In this document: positions 51,490-62,285 of the stretch, piece by piece
Layout: the number at the start of each line of letters is the position of its first letter
How positions within the stretch are numbered: position 1 is the first letter of the stretch
Assembly: GCF_001263175.1 (NCBI RefSeq)
Contig: NZ_CP012332.1
Location: forward strand, 924,001-988,000
Length of the DNA stretch: 64,000 nucleotides
Origin: Vulgatibacter incomptus
GTDB taxonomy: Bacteria; Myxococcota; Myxococcia; Myxococcales; Vulgatibacteraceae
Direction: 5' to 3'
Translations under genes and position numbers: made by a program
Notes under the pieces: generated by a model
The model's database searches: none
Seen by the model: only the letters and a program-made list of their open reading frames with translations
What the model was told of the DNA's origin: nothing

Positions 51490-53640
51490 ATGGGGAGAGG
51501 CGACGGGTCGGCGGAGGAAGGGCGGGCCGAGTGGACCTGTCCGATGCATCCCGAGGTCGTGAGCGATCGGCCCGGGGCCTGTCCGAAGTGCGGCATGGCC
51601 CTGGAGCCCAGGGTCGCAGCGGACAAAGAGAAGGAGAACCCGGAGCTCCGCGCGATGAGCCGGAGGTTCTGGCTCTCGCTGGCGCTGACCGTCCCGGTGC
51701 TCGTTGTCGCGATGGGCGACATGCTCCCGGGTGCGCCGATCTCGCGGCTCCTCGGGGGCGGCGCACGGAACTGGGTCGAGCTCGGGCTCGCGATCCCGGT
51801 CTGCACCTGGGGTGCATGGCCGTTCTACGTCCGCGCCGTCCAGTCGGTGAAGAGCGGCCACCTCAACATGTTCACCCTGATCGGCCTCGGCGTCTTCGCT
51901 GCCTTCGCCTACAGCCTGGTCGCGGCGATCCTCCCCGGGATCTTTCCCGCGGCCTTCCGCGAGCCCTCCGGTGGGGTCGGCGTCTATTTCGAAGCGGCGA
52001 CGGTGGTCGTCACCCTGGTCCTCCTGGGGCAGGTCCTGGAGCTTCGGGCACGTGGGCGGACCGGCGAGGCGATCCGGTCGCTGCTGGGCCTCGCGCCGAA
52101 GACCGCCCGCCGGATCCGGGGCGACGGGACGGACGAGGACGTGCCCCTCGTGGAAGTGAACGTCGGCGACCGCCTGCGCATCCGCCCCGGCGAGAAGGTG
52201 CCTGTCGACGGGATCGTCCTCGAGGGGGAGAGCCACGTCGACGAGTCGATGGTCTCGGGAGAGCCCATTCCCGTCACCAAGACGCCCGGCGATCGAGTCG
52301 TGGGTGCCACGGTGAACGGCAGCGGCGCCCTGGTGATGCGCGCGGAGAAGATCGGCGCCGACACCCTGCTCGCGCGGATCATGGCGATGGTCGCCGAGGC
52401 CCAGCGCAGCCGGGCGCCGATCCAGAAGCTCGCCGACGCGGTCGCCGGCTGGTTCGTCCCCATCGTCGTCGGCGTGGCGGTCGTCACCTTCGTGGTCTGG
52501 TCGTGGATCGGCCCGGAGCCGAGGATGGCCCACGGCCTGATCAACGCGGTCGCCGTGCTGATCATCGCGTGCCCATGTGCGTTGGGCCTCGCGACGCCGA
52601 TGGCGATCAAGGTCGCGACGGGGAAGGCCGCGTCGATGGGCGTCCTCTTCCGGAACGCGGAGTCGATCGAGACCCTGCGGAAGGTCGATACACTCGTTGT
52701 AGACAAGACGGGTACGTTGACGGAGGGGAGGCCTCGGCTCCTCTCGGTCGTTCCGGCTGGCGGCTTCGGGGAGGAAGAGCTCGTCGCGCTGGCGGCGAGC
52801 GTGGAGCGCGCCAGCGAGCATCCCCTCGCGGAGGCGATCGTCGCCGGCGCCAAGGAGCGCGGACTCGCGCTCGGGAAGGTCGAGGCCTTCGACAGCGTCG
52901 CGGGGAAGGGCGTCCGCGCGAAGGTCTCGGGCCGGGACGTCGCGATCGGCAACCGGGCGATGATGGCCGACCTCGACATCGATCTCAGCGCGATCTCCGA
53001 CGACGCGGAAGAGCTGCGCGGCGAGGGACAGACCGTGATGTTCGCCGCGGTGGATGGCGGGCTCGCCGGTCTCTTCGGCGTCGCCGATCCGATCAAGGCT
53101 GGCAGCGCCGAGGCGATCGCTCAGCTCCACGCCGACGGCCTGCGCATCGTCATGGTCACGGGCGACAGCCGGACTACCGGCCTCGCGGTGGCGCGGCGGC
53201 TGGGCATCGACGAGGTGATCGCCGAGGTCCTGCCCGAGCGGAAGGTCCGGGAGGTCGAGGAGCTCCAGGCGCAGGGCCGGATCGTGGCCATGGCGGGCGA
53301 CGGCATCAACGACGCGCCGGCGCTGGCCCGGGCGCAGGTCGGGATCGCCATGGGCACCGGGACCGACGTCGCCATGGAGAGCGCTCCCGTGACGCTGGTC
53401 CAGGGCGATCTGCGCGGCATCGTCCGGGCGCTGCGGCTGAGCCGGGCCACGGTGAAGAACGTCCGGCAGAACCTCTTTTTCGCCTTCGTCTACAACGCGA
53501 TCGGCGTCCCCGTCGCGGCGGGCGTGCTCTTCCCGGTGTTCGGCCTGCTGCTCAGCCCGATGATCGCCGCGGCGGCGATGAGCTTCAGCTCGGTCTCCGT
53601 GATCGCGAACTCGCTGCGGCTTCGCCGGGTGCGGGTGTAG
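51490..53640 (+). CDS. copA: Copper-type P1B ATPase
   Basis: The protein is 716 aa from ATG 51490. The N-terminus carries a heavy-metal-binding domain of the YHS-like type ([21 protein letters not shown], 16-36) instead of the usual HMA domain. Then come the P-type elements: SGEP (256-259), the metal-site CPC (361-363), phosphorylation DKTGT (405-409), [14 protein letters not shown] and the C-terminal [15 protein letters not shown]. The CPC motif and the MxxSS last helix fit monovalent copper or silver (P1B-1) export. It is coupled to the Cys-rich lipoprotein gene. A copper-responsive regulator is not in the window. Confidence 0.92.
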   Translation: MGRGDGSAEEGRAEWTCPMHPEVVSDRPGACPKCGMALEPRVAADKEKENPELRAMSRRFWLSLALTVPVLVVAMGDMLPGAPISRLLGGGARNWVELGLAIPVCTWGAWPFYVRAVQSVKSGHLNMFTLIGLGVFAAFAYSLVAAILPGIFPAAFREPSGGVGVYFEAATVVVTLVLLGQVLELRARGRTGEAIRSLLGLAPKTARRIRGDGTDEDVPLVEVNVGDRLRIRPGEKVPVDGIVLEGESHVDESMVSGEPIPVTKTPGDRVVGATVNGSGALVMRAEKIGADTLLARIMAMVAEAQRSRAPIQKLADAVAGWFVPIVVGVAVVTFVVWSWIGPEPRMAHGLINAVAVLIIACPCALGLATPMAIKVATGKAASMGVLFRNAESIETLRKVDTLVVDKTGTLTEGRPRLLSVVPAGGFGEEELVALAASVERASEHPLAEAIVAGAKERGLALGKVEAFDSVAGKGVRAKVSGRDVAIGNRAMMADLDIDLSAISDDAEELRGEGQTVMFAAVDGGLAGLFGVADPIKAGSAEAIAQLHADGLRIVMVTGDSRTTGLAVARRLGIDEVIAEVLPERKVREVEELQAQGRIVAMAGDGINDAPALARAQVGIAMGTGTDVAMESAPVTLVQGDLRGIVRALRLSRATVKNVRQNLFFAFVYNAIGVPVAAGVLFPVFGLLLSPMIAAAAMSFSSVSVIANSLRLRRVRV

Positions 53641-53655
53641 CTCGGGGCTGCGCTC

Positions 53656-53786
53656 AGAGCGTGTGAAGAAATCGGTCCCGCAGAAGCGGGCCCGACTTCT
53701 TCAGCCGCGCTCCGCGCGAAAACGCTCTTCTTTTCGTCTGCTCCGCCTTCGGCTTCGCGAGAGCTTGTGAATTCTTCACAAGCTCT
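53656..53786. repeat. Non-coding element with 15-bp terminal inverted repeats
   Basis: 131 nt between convergent copA and hemerythrin genes. The ends AGAGCGTGTGAAGAA (53656-53670) and its reverse complement at 53772-53786 match at 14 of 15 bases. Inside are a 17-bp hairpin with two mismatches (53665-53702) and a perfect 13-bp terminator-like hairpin at the right end (53759-53787). It looks like a MITE- or REP-type unit that may also serve as a bidirectional terminator. No transposase or clear target duplication is visible. Confidence 0.5.
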
Positions 53787-53787
53787 C
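53759..53787. terminator. Perfect 13-bp hairpin between copA and the hemerythrin gene
   Basis: GAGAGCTTGTGAA and TTCACAAGCTCTC separated by TTC. It covers the hemerythrin stop and should terminate transcription from copA. Confidence 0.55.
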
Positions 53788-54280
53788 AGGCCTTGGAGCC
53801 CTTGGCGGCATACGCGAGCGCGCTCGCCGCCGTGAAGTGCGCGCGCGGCCCGTCGTAGTGCTTGGCGAGCGGCACCTCGGGCGCCTGCATCGCGCGCTCG
53901 AGGAGCGAGGCCGCCTCGTCGCCGGCCAGCGTCTCGCACATCGCGTAGAGGCCCTCGGGCCCCTCCTCGCGCGGGTTGTGCTGCTCGAGGATCGAGCGGA
54001 TCTCCCCCAGGAGCGCGTGGGTCGGCGTGGGCACGAGGAGAAGGGCGATGGCGCTGTGCTCCACGCGGATCGCGTGGAACATCGGCAGAGGCTCGCCGCC
54101 GCGCCTTCGCTTCGCATCCGGCATCAGGATCTTCTCCTCGATGCCGATGTGTCGGAGGATCCCTTCGCGGAAGGCCTCGTAGGCCTCGAGGTCGAGGGCC
54201 TCGGGATCGCGGACGGCTCGCACCATCAGGGCTTCGAGGCGCTCGTGATCCCGGGTCAGGTAGTCCGTCAGCGCTCCCAT
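53786..54280 (-). CDS. Hemerythrin-domain protein
   Basis: The protein is 164 aa. The hemerythrin HHE pattern is recognisable: LTRDHERLEALM, GILRHIGIEEKILMP, FHAIRVEHSAIALLL and a later His-rich KHYDGPRAHFTAA. It should form a four-helix bundle with a di-iron site that senses or carries O2, NO or iron in the cytoplasm. The intervening region carries the terminator-like element shared with copA. Single gene; the next gene is an RNA helicase 46 nt upstream on the same strand. Confidence 0.82.
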   Translation of the reverse strand: MGALTDYLTRDHERLEALMVRAVRDPEALDLEAYEAFREGILRHIGIEEKILMPDAKRRRGGEPLPMFHAIRVEHSAIALLLVPTPTHALLGEIRSILEQHNPREEGPEGLYAMCETLAGDEAASLLERAMQAPEVPLAKHYDGPRAHFTAASALAYAAKGSKA

Positions 54281-54326
54281 GGACGAAGCCTAACGCGCCA
54301 GTGAAGGCGCGTCGACGGAGAGTGCG

Positions 54327-55760
<1,434 letters not shown>

Positions 55761-56070
55761 ATCGTTGTCTTTTCGGGCAACGGGCGCGGGATCGCGCCCA
55801 TTCCACCCGACGGTCGAAACGACCGCGCAGGCGGCTGCGCGGGGCACCTACTACACCGGGTGGCGCCCTTCGTCGCCCAAAAAGCGCAGGCCGCCCGCCC
55901 GGTTGGGAGGCGGGGCCCTTCCAGCGGGAACGAGCTGGATCGCCGCCTCACCCAGCCCGCAAACGCCGTCGCATGGCCAGGAATCGGGTTCAGCGCAGCG
56001 GAACGCGACGCGATTTCCGCGATGCCCCCGGGGTTCGACCACCTCGAGCCCCGAGGGCCATGATCGCGGA
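55761..56070. other. Helicase leader and flanking intergenic region
   Basis: 310 nt upstream of the helicase. A weak promoter (TTGGGC at 55880-55875, 19-nt spacer, TGTAGT at 55855-55850) would start transcription near 55843, leaving the hairpin leader described separately. The remainder (about 55885-56070) shows nothing I can interpret. Confidence 0.4.
55763..55841 (-). promoter_or_regulatory. Four-hairpin 5' leader of the DEAD-box helicase
   Basis: On the minus strand: CGCGCAG/CTGCGCG (55824-55841), CGGTCG/CGACCG with a 3-nt loop (55811-55825), GGGCGCG/CGCGCCC (55782-55799) and CGTTG/CAACG (55763-55782). The last loop holds the only ribosome-binding-site-like bases, GAAAAGA. Neighbouring hairpins share or nearly share their ends. 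Autoregulation or cold control is inferred. Confidence 0.5.
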
Positions 56071-56162
56071 TCAGTGGGTCCGGCGGCCTCCGATCGGCTC
56101 GGCGGTGGCGGGCTTGAGCTTGGAGATGGCCTCGCCCGGGTAGGCGCGGGCGTCATCGAGGC

Positions 56163-57617
56163 TCAGCCGGGAGTCTTTCGGGCAGATGAGCTGGAGCTCG
56201 GGGGCAGCGCGATCGCGTGGGTGGACATTGCGGGCGCTCCCAGGACCAGCGTGCCGGCGAGGAAGTCCTGGAGGACCTTCACGCGGTGCGGGAGGAAGAC
56301 CTCCTCGAGTGCGTCGGAGAGCGGGAACCTTCCGTTCGTCGGGTTCTCCTCGTCCACGTGGGTGAACTTGGGGAAGGGGATCTCGACCCCGTCGCCGAGA
56401 TCCGTCGGGGCGAGGCCGTGGCAACCCGCGCAGGAGAGCGAGAGGGCGCGGGCAACGATGTCCTCCGCCGTGAGGGAAGAACGCAGCCGGATCAGCTCGT
56501 CGTTGATCGCCCGGCGGAAGGTGTCGTTGGGACCGTTCCTCGAGAACCTCTCGAGGTAGTCGCTGGTACGGAATGGGATGCTCGCGTCGTTGGCCGCGTT
56601 CTGGCTCTCGGCGGCGTTCACGCGATTCGGGGGCGTCCAGGCGAAGCGGTTGGCGTCGTTCTTGGCGAGCGACGCGACGCTCGAGATGAACGCGGCCCGG
56701 AGGTCCGGCGCCAGAGGCTCGGTGGACGCGGAGCGGAAGAGCTCGCCGTAGGGATTGTCGGCCACCGGCGCCGGGACCATCACGAGCCGGCAGGGGCCGC
56801 AGCGGCAGTCCTTGGTGAGCGCGAACTGACGCAGGGTCCACTCGTCCTGCATGAACTGGTTGGAGCGAATCTGCCCGGTGGCTACGCCCTTGCCGTCCGC
56901 GCCGAGCTGCATGCCGTAGTGGTCGACGTGGACCACGGGCTCGAAGCCTGGGAGGCCGCTGAAGTAGAAGGAGTCCAGCTTCGCGGAGACCGTCGCGTCG
57001 CTCGCGATCGTGGAGAGGTTCGCCCAGAAATCGGCGACGGGGCGGCAGCCCTCCAGACCCAGCCGAGGGTTGGGGTTCGGAAGGACCGCCTCGAAGATCA
57101 CCAGGTTGCGCCGCGCGCTCGGCGTGCTGTTGTCGCGGGCGAACTCGATGCGATATTCGCCGCAGTTGGAGCCGTCGGCGGGCGCGAGATCGAAGCGATT
57201 GAAGAGGCCCACCGGCTTGTACGGCAGCCCTCGGCCGAGGGAGGGACCCAGGTCTGCCTGGCGGCCTTCCTCCCGCGGGCATTCCCACGGAAAGCCGTTG
57301 AGCCCCGAGACACCGGACCGTGTGGTCTGATCGTCGCAGTGCACGCCGGTGCCGAAGCCGGGCGCTTCGTTCTCGATGTCCCACCACTGGGCGTAGAGGC
57401 CATGTGCGGTGAGACCCAGGACGCCGCTCTGGCTGACGAGCTGGCTGAGCACGCGTTCCAGGGTGAAGGGGGCGAGGATCGACTGGTCGGTCACCGCCAG
57501 CGAGCGATGCGGGTCGAGCCGCGGGGGAATGACGACGCCGGACGACGATCCTGGCGCGGCCGAGCTTCCGCTCGCGATGACGAGCAGCGCGCAGACGATT
57601 GTGAGACGTGCTTTCAC
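56163..57617 (-). CDS. Secreted protein with a CxxCH heme-type motif (3' end frameshifted)
   Basis: The protein reads as 484 aa from GTG 57617, with GGAGG upstream and a signal peptide. The central region has many Asn/Asp/Trp positions and a cluster CDDQTTRSGVSG. Near the C-terminus SLSCAGCHGLAPTDLGDG gives a c-type heme motif. The displayed frame ends in a Ser run at 56163. In the neighbouring frame, strongly coding codons (APELQLICPKDSRLSLDDAR) continue to 56071. Adding one base to five G at 56200-56204 joins them into one protein of about 514 aa. It is probably a cytochrome c-like exported protein; the electron partner is unknown. Confidence 0.75.
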   Translation of the reverse strand: MKARLTIVCALLVIASGSSAAPGSSSGVVIPPRLDPHRSLAVTDQSILAPFTLERVLSQLVSQSGVLGLTAHGLYAQWWDIENEAPGFGTGVHCDDQTTRSGVSGLNGFPWECPREEGRQADLGPSLGRGLPYKPVGLFNRFDLAPADGSNCGEYRIEFARDNSTPSARRNLVIFEAVLPNPNPRLGLEGCRPVADFWANLSTIASDATVSAKLDSFYFSGLPGFEPVVHVDHYGMQLGADGKGVATGQIRSNQFMQDEWTLRQFALTKDCRCGPCRLVMVPAPVADNPYGELFRSASTEPLAPDLRAAFISSVASLAKNDANRFAWTPPNRVNAAESQNAANDASIPFRTSDYLERFSRNGPNDTFRRAINDELIRLRSSLTAEDIVARALSLSCAGCHGLAPTDLGDGVEIPFPKFTHVDEENPTNGRFPLSDALEEVFLPHRVKVLQDFLAGTLVLGAPAMSTHAIALPPSSSSSARKTPG

Positions 57618-57820
57618 TGGAAACCTCCGGGGTTGGCGGACGGCTCCAGGCTCGACCGCTTCTCAGCCGAGCGTCAAACGAAGTGTTCGAGTAATTTACT
57701 TTACGTGTCCGGCGTCGAACATCTGTGTGCTTCGAAGTGTGTCGACTTCCTACACCCTGAAGCAACACGCAGTGTGGCGGCCGTCGCCGAGCGCGGCGTA
57801 GCGGCAGCCTCGTCGTCGAG

Positions 57821-58270
57821 TCATTCGCCCGGGGTCAGCTTGATGGCGGCGTCGCCGGCCATCGCGTGGCCGCAGCCCTTGCCCCACGGCTCGCTGACCT
57901 CGTAGGTGGGGCGAGCCGGACCCTCGAACGTGAAGGCGCCGCCGTTGATCGAGAGCGATAGGTCGATGGTGCTCGGCCTCTTCGAAGCGTCGAGGCGGAT
58001 CGAGACGACCGAATCGTACAGCCCACAAACGCCGTCATAGGCACCTCGATCGGGAGTCTCGCAGTGGAACTCGTAGGTCTTGCCGTCGACGACGGCGTGG
58101 CCCTCCGCGGAGGTCAACTCGACGCCTTCCGGGAGATCGAGGTGCGCGGCGAGACCCTCGAAGGGCAAGATGTCATTGCAGGCGAGACCCTCACAGGCCT
58201 GGAGGAGGGCGGCGCCGGCCAGACTGGCGAGAGCGGCAAAGAGCAGCGAGAGCAGCTTGTGCAGACGCAT
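57821..58270 (-). CDS. Lipoprotein of unknown function
   Basis: The protein is 149 aa from ATG 58270 with AGGAGG 8 nt upstream (58279-58284 on the plus strand). It has a lipoprotein signal (lipobox LQAC). The mature domain is beta-rich, with five cysteines after the lipidated one (CNDIL, FHCETP, VCGLYDS, KGCGHAMAG) that probably form disulfides. No family is recognised. Between it and the secreted protein gene lies an AT-rich stretch (about 57680-57780), the likely promoter region of that gene. Confidence 0.75.
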   Translation of the reverse strand: MRLHKLLSLLFAALASLAGAALLQACEGLACNDILPFEGLAAHLDLPEGVELTSAEGHAVVDGKTYEFHCETPDRGAYDGVCGLYDSVVSIRLDASKRPSTIDLSLSINGGAFTFEGPARPTYEVSEPWGKGCGHAMAGDAAIKLTPGE

Positions 58271-58397
58271 CGGGTGAACCTCCTGATAGTGGTCCGCCAG
58301 AGAACGCAAGACTCGTGCCGCGCAAAAAAGCTAGGCATTTCGCCGCATCCCATCGCCGCAAGATGCCGCGGCCATGACACGGAAGTCGCGGAGCGTG

Positions 58398-59408
58398 CTA
58401 CGCCGCGAAGTGACACGCGGCGTGTCGGCCGTCGCCGAGCACCCTGAGCACGGGCTCCTCGCCTCGGCACCTGGCCTGCTGGGCGGAGTCGAGGCGCTTG
58501 AAGGTCGGACACCTCGGGTGAAAACTGCACCCACTCGGTGGGGCGAGCGGGGAGGGCACGTCGCCTTCGAGGACGATCCGCTGGCGCTGGGACTCGGCCG
58601 CTGGGTCGGGGATGGGGACCGCGGAGATCAGCGCCTGCGTGTAGGGGTGGGCGGGCCGCCGGTAGATCTCGTCGGCGGGGCTGAGCTCGACGATCCGGCC
58701 CAGGTACATCACCGCGATGCGGTCGGAGAGGTGGCGGACGGCGGCGAGGTCGTGGGCGATGAAGAGGTAGGTGAGCGAGAGCTCGCGCTGGAGCTTCACG
58801 AGCAGGTTGAGGACCTGGGCGCGGATCGAGACGTCGAGGGCGGAGACGGGCTCGTCGCAGACGACGAAGGAGGGCCGCAGAGCGAGGGCGCGGGCGATGG
58901 CGACGCGCTGGCGCTGGCCGCCGGAGAACTCGTGGGGGTAACGCCGGATGAAGCGGGCGTTGAGACCGCAGAGCTCGAGGATCTCCTGAACGCGCGCTGT
59001 GAGCTCGCTCCCTCTCCCGCCGAGCCCGTGGGCGCGCAGCGGCTCGGCCACGATGTCGAGGACGGTCATCCGAGGGTTCAGCGAGCCGTACGGATCCTGG
59101 AAGATCATCTGGAAGTCGCGGCGCCTGCGGCGGAGCGCCTCGCCCTGCAGTGCGAGGAGGTCCTCGCCGCCGAGCTCGACGCTGCCGGCGGTGGCCTCGA
59201 CGAGGCGCATCAGGGCGCGGCCGGTGGTGCTCTTGCCGCAGCCGGATTCGCCCACCAGGCCCAGGGTCTCGCCCTTCCGGACCTCGAACGAGACGCCGTC
59301 GACGGCGCGGACGGCGCCCGACCGGCGCTTGAAGAAAGAGCCTTTGTAGACGGGGAAGTGGACCTTCAGCCCGTCGACGCGAACGAGTGGCTTCACGCCG
59401 CCCAGCAT
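58398..59408 (-). CDS. oppF: Oligopeptide ABC transporter ATPase (OppF-type)
   Basis: The protein is 336 aa; its start overlaps the oppD stop by 16 nt (GTG 59396 is an alternative). The ABC motifs are Walker A GESGCGKS, signature SGGQRQRV, Walker [13 protein letters not shown] and the switch His in AHDLAAV. The C-terminal oligopeptide extension ([10 protein letters not shown]) has the Cys pair found in OppD/DppD-type subunits. It hydrolyses ATP to power import of peptides bound by OppA, and is the last gene of the oppABCDF operon. Confidence 0.95.
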   Translation of the reverse strand: MLGGVKPLVRVDGLKVHFPVYKGSFFKRRSGAVRAVDGVSFEVRKGETLGLVGESGCGKSTTGRALMRLVEATAGSVELGGEDLLALQGEALRRRRRDFQMIFQDPYGSLNPRMTVLDIVAEPLRAHGLGGRGSELTARVQEILELCGLNARFIRRYPHEFSGGQRQRVAIARALALRPSFVVCDEPVSALDVSIRAQVLNLLVKLQRELSLTYLFIAHDLAAVRHLSDRIAVMYLGRIVELSPADEIYRRPAHPYTQALISAVPIPDPAAESQRQRIVLEGDVPSPLAPPSGCSFHPRCPTFKRLDSAQQARCRGEEPVLRVLGDGRHAACHFAA

Positions 59409-60361
59409 GCGACCTCCCTCCCTTCACCCACGGTGCGCACCTCCGGGTAGGCCTGGGCACAGCGATCGCTGGCCCTGTCGCATCGCGAGCGGAAGGGGCA
59501 GCCGGACGGGAGCCGCGTAGGATCGGGCGGCTGACCGGCGATGGGGACGAGGAGCTCCTTCTGCGCGGCGTCGAGGCGAGGCACGCTGGCGAGGAGCCCT
59601 TGCGTGTACGGGTGCCGGGGATCCCGGAAGATCTCCTCGGCGGTTCCGCGCTCGACCACGCGGCCGGCGTACATCACGGCGACGTAGTCGGCGTTCCCGG
59701 CCACCACGCCGAGGTCGTGGGTGATGAGGATCGTCGAGCTCCCGAGCTCGGCCTGGAGGGTCCGCAGGAGCTCGAGGATCTGCGCCTGGATCGTCACGTC
59801 GAGGGCGGTGGTCGGCTCGTCTGCCACGAGGAGCGCCGGGCGGCAGAGCAGGGCCATGGCGATCATCACCCGCTGGCGCATGCCGCCGGAGAACTGGTGC
59901 GGATACTGGTCGATCCGCCTCTCGGGATCCGGGATCCCCACCCGACGGAGCATGTCGAGGGCCTCGCCGCGGGCGGCCTTGCGGCTCACGCCCTTGTGGA
60001 CCTCGAGGACCTCGGTGAGCTGGCGCTCCACGGTGAGGAAGGGGTTCAGCGCGGTCATCGGATCCTGGAAGATCATCGCGATCCGATCGCCGCGGAGCGC
60101 GCGGAGCCGCTTCTCGCTGGCCGTCAGGAGGTCCTCTCCCTCGAACCAGGCGCCGTCGCCGAAGACCTTGCCGGGAGGCCGGGGCACGAGGCCCAGGATG
60201 CCGTACATCGTCTGGCTCTTTCCCGAGCCGGACTCGCCCACCACGGCCAGCGTCTTGCCGCGGGGCAGCTCGAGGCTGACGCCGTCCACCGCCTTCGCGA
60301 CGCCGCCGTCCACCGCGTATTGGACGTGTAGATTCTTCACCCGGAGTACGAGGTCGCTCAC
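59393..60361 (-). CDS. oppD: Oligopeptide ABC transporter ATPase (OppD-type)
   Basis: The protein is 322 aa from GTG 60361, overlapping the oppC stop as GTGA. Motifs are [31 protein letters not shown] and ITHDLGVV, with the oligopeptide C-terminal motif SGCPFRSRC. It is the second nucleotide-binding subunit, pairing with OppF under the OppBC channel. Confidence 0.95.
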   Translation of the reverse strand: MSDLVLRVKNLHVQYAVDGGVAKAVDGVSLELPRGKTLAVVGESGSGKSQTMYGILGLVPRPPGKVFGDGAWFEGEDLLTASEKRLRALRGDRIAMIFQDPMTALNPFLTVERQLTEVLEVHKGVSRKAARGEALDMLRRVGIPDPERRIDQYPHQFSGGMRQRVMIAMALLCRPALLVADEPTTALDVTIQAQILELLRTLQAELGSSTILITHDLGVVAGNADYVAVMYAGRVVERGTAEEIFRDPRHPYTQGLLASVPRLDAAQKELLVPIAGQPPDPTRLPSGCPFRSRCDRASDRCAQAYPEVRTVGEGREVACWAA

Positions 60362-61257
60362 GTGCGCATCCGGGGATCGAGGGCGTCGCGCAGACCGTCG
60401 CCGAGGAAGTTGAGCGCGAAGAGCGTCACCGTGAGGATCGCGCCGGGGAAGAGGAGCATGTGCGGGAAGAAGGTCATGGCGTTGGCGCCGTCGGAGACCA
60501 GGAGGCCCCACGAAGCCATGGGCGGCTGCACGCCCAGGCCCAGGTAGGAGAGGAAGGCCTCCTCGAGCATCACGCGGGGGATCGTCAGCGTCGTGTAGAT
60601 GATGATGGGTCCGAGGGCGTTGGGGACCAGGTGGCGGAAGATGATCCCGCCGTGGCCGACGCCGCTCGCCCGAGCCGCCTCGACGAACTCGCTCTGCTTG
60701 AGCGAGAGCACCTGGCCTCGCACGATCCGCGCCATGGTGAGCCAGGAGACGGCGCCGAGGGCGACGAAGAGCATCACCATCGATCGGCCGAAGAGCACCA
60801 GGAAGAGGATCACCACGAACATGAAGGGGATGGTGTAGAGCACGTCCACCGCCCGCATCATGGCCGCGTCGAGGCGGCCGCCGAAGTAGCCGCTGACGGC
60901 GCCATAGGCGACGCCGATGGTGAGCGAGACGGCCGTGGCGCAGAGGCCCACGAGGAGCGAGATCCGGCCGCCGTACATCGAGCGGACGAGGAGATCCCGC
61001 CCGTGGAGGTCGGTGCCGAACCAGTGCCCCCAGCTCGCGCCCTGCGCACCGTAGGCGAGGTCCTGCTCCTCGAAGCCGTAGCCGACGAGCCAGGGGCCCA
61101 CGACGCAGAAGAGGATCACGACGGCGAGCACGCCGGCGGATGCGACCGCCATGCGATTCTTCTTCAGCCGCTTCCAGGCGTCCTGCCAGAGGGAGGTCCC
61201 CTCGACGGTCTCGGCGGCCTCGTCTGAGAACCGGACAGCGTTTGCGGTGGACGTCAT
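60358..61257 (-). CDS. oppC: Oligopeptide ABC transporter permease (OppC-type)
   Basis: The protein is 299 aa from ATG 61257; that ATG overlaps the oppB stop as ATGA. Six transmembrane helices are predicted. An N-terminal cytoplasmic helix (DAWKRLKKNRMAVASAG) precedes the first of them. The EAA loop EAARASGVGHGGIIFRHLVPN contacts the ATPases. A C-terminal GLLVSDGANAMTFFPHMLLFPG segment completes the fold. Confidence 0.95.
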   Translation of the reverse strand: MTSTANAVRFSDEAAETVEGTSLWQDAWKRLKKNRMAVASAGVLAVVILFCVVGPWLVGYGFEEQDLAYGAQGASWGHWFGTDLHGRDLLVRSMYGGRISLLVGLCATAVSLTIGVAYGAVSGYFGGRLDAAMMRAVDVLYTIPFMFVVILFLVLFGRSMVMLFVALGAVSWLTMARIVRGQVLSLKQSEFVEAARASGVGHGGIIFRHLVPNALGPIIIYTTLTIPRVMLEEAFLSYLGLGVQPPMASWGLLVSDGANAMTFFPHMLLFPGAILTVTLFALNFLGDGLRDALDPRMRT

Positions 61258-62285
61258 TCGTACCTCACCCGGGGATCGAGCAGGCCGAGCACCACGTCCA
61301 CGACGAGGTTCGCCACCAGCAGGAAGACCGCGTCCACCACGACGACGGCCATCGCCAGCGTGATGTCCCGGTTGAGGGCGGCGTCCACGAAGTAGCGACC
61401 CATGCCGGGGATGTTGAAGATCCGCTCGATCACGATCGAGCCCGTGAAGAGGCCGGCCATCGCCGGGCCCAGATAGGAGACCACCGGCAGCAGGCCCCCG
61501 CGCACCGCGTGACGGAGGATCACCAGCCGCTCGGAGAGGCCCTTGGCCCGGGCCGTGCGGATGTAGTCCTGGCGCACCACCTCGAGCATTCCACCCCGGG
61601 TGAGGCGCGCGATGTACGCCGCGTAGACGCTGCCCAGGGTGAAGCCCGGCAGGATCATGTATTGCCAGCCGTCCCACCGAGCCGGCGGCAGCCAGAAGAG
61701 GGTGAGCGAGAAGACGAAGATCAGCACCGGGCCGAGAACGAAGTTCGGGATCGAGATCCCGAGGAGCGCGGCGCCCATGGCGGCGTGGTCCTGCCAGAGG
61801 TTCTGCTTCATCGCCGAGATGAGGCCGGCGCCCAGGCCGATGAGGAGCGCGAAGACCACGGCCACCAGGCCGAGGCGGATCGTGATCGGCAGCCCCGACG
61901 CGATGAACTCGTTCACGCTCCGGTCCTTGTATTTGTAGGACGGACCGAAGTCGCCGCGGACGTAGTTGGACAGCAGCCAGCCGTATTGGAAGGCGCCGGT
62001 GCAGAGCTGCTCGAGCCTCGAGGCGCCGGCGGATTCGGCGCGGATCGCGCGCTCGGCGTCGGCGGAGAGGGCCGGCTGCTGGAGAGCGGGCAGGAAGCGC
62101 GCCTCGCACCACGGCTCGCGCAGGTGATACTGGCGCTCGAGGTTGCGCTTCACCTCGGCGGGAACGGGCTTCTCGGCGTCGAACGGCCCGCCGGGCGCGG
62201 CGCGCATCAGCACGAAGCTCAAGGTGAAGATCACCAGGAGCACCGGGACGATCCCGAGGATCCGGCGCAGGAGGTAGCGGCCCAT
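61254..62285 (-). CDS. oppB: Oligopeptide ABC transporter permease (OppB-type)
   Basis: The protein is 343 aa. The N-terminal MGRYLLRRILGIVPVLLVIF and the EAA loop YIRTARAKGLSERLVILRHAVRGG are typical. Between helices one and two the periplasmic loop is unusually long (about residues 28-115, with a Gln/Ala-rich stretch). E. coli OppB is 306 aa and lacks it. The oppA stop abuts the oppB ATG with no gap. Confidence 0.93.
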   Translation of the reverse strand: MGRYLLRRILGIVPVLLVIFTLSFVLMRAAPGGPFDAEKPVPAEVKRNLERQYHLREPWCEARFLPALQQPALSADAERAIRAESAGASRLEQLCTGAFQYGWLLSNYVRGDFGPSYKYKDRSVNEFIASGLPITIRLGLVAVVFALLIGLGAGLISAMKQNLWQDHAAMGAALLGISIPNFVLGPVLIFVFSLTLFWLPPARWDGWQYMILPGFTLGSVYAAYIARLTRGGMLEVVRQDYIRTARAKGLSERLVILRHAVRGGLLPVVSYLGPAMAGLFTGSIVIERIFNIPGMGRYFVDAALNRDITLAMAVVVVDAVFLLVANLVVDVVLGLLDPRVRYE

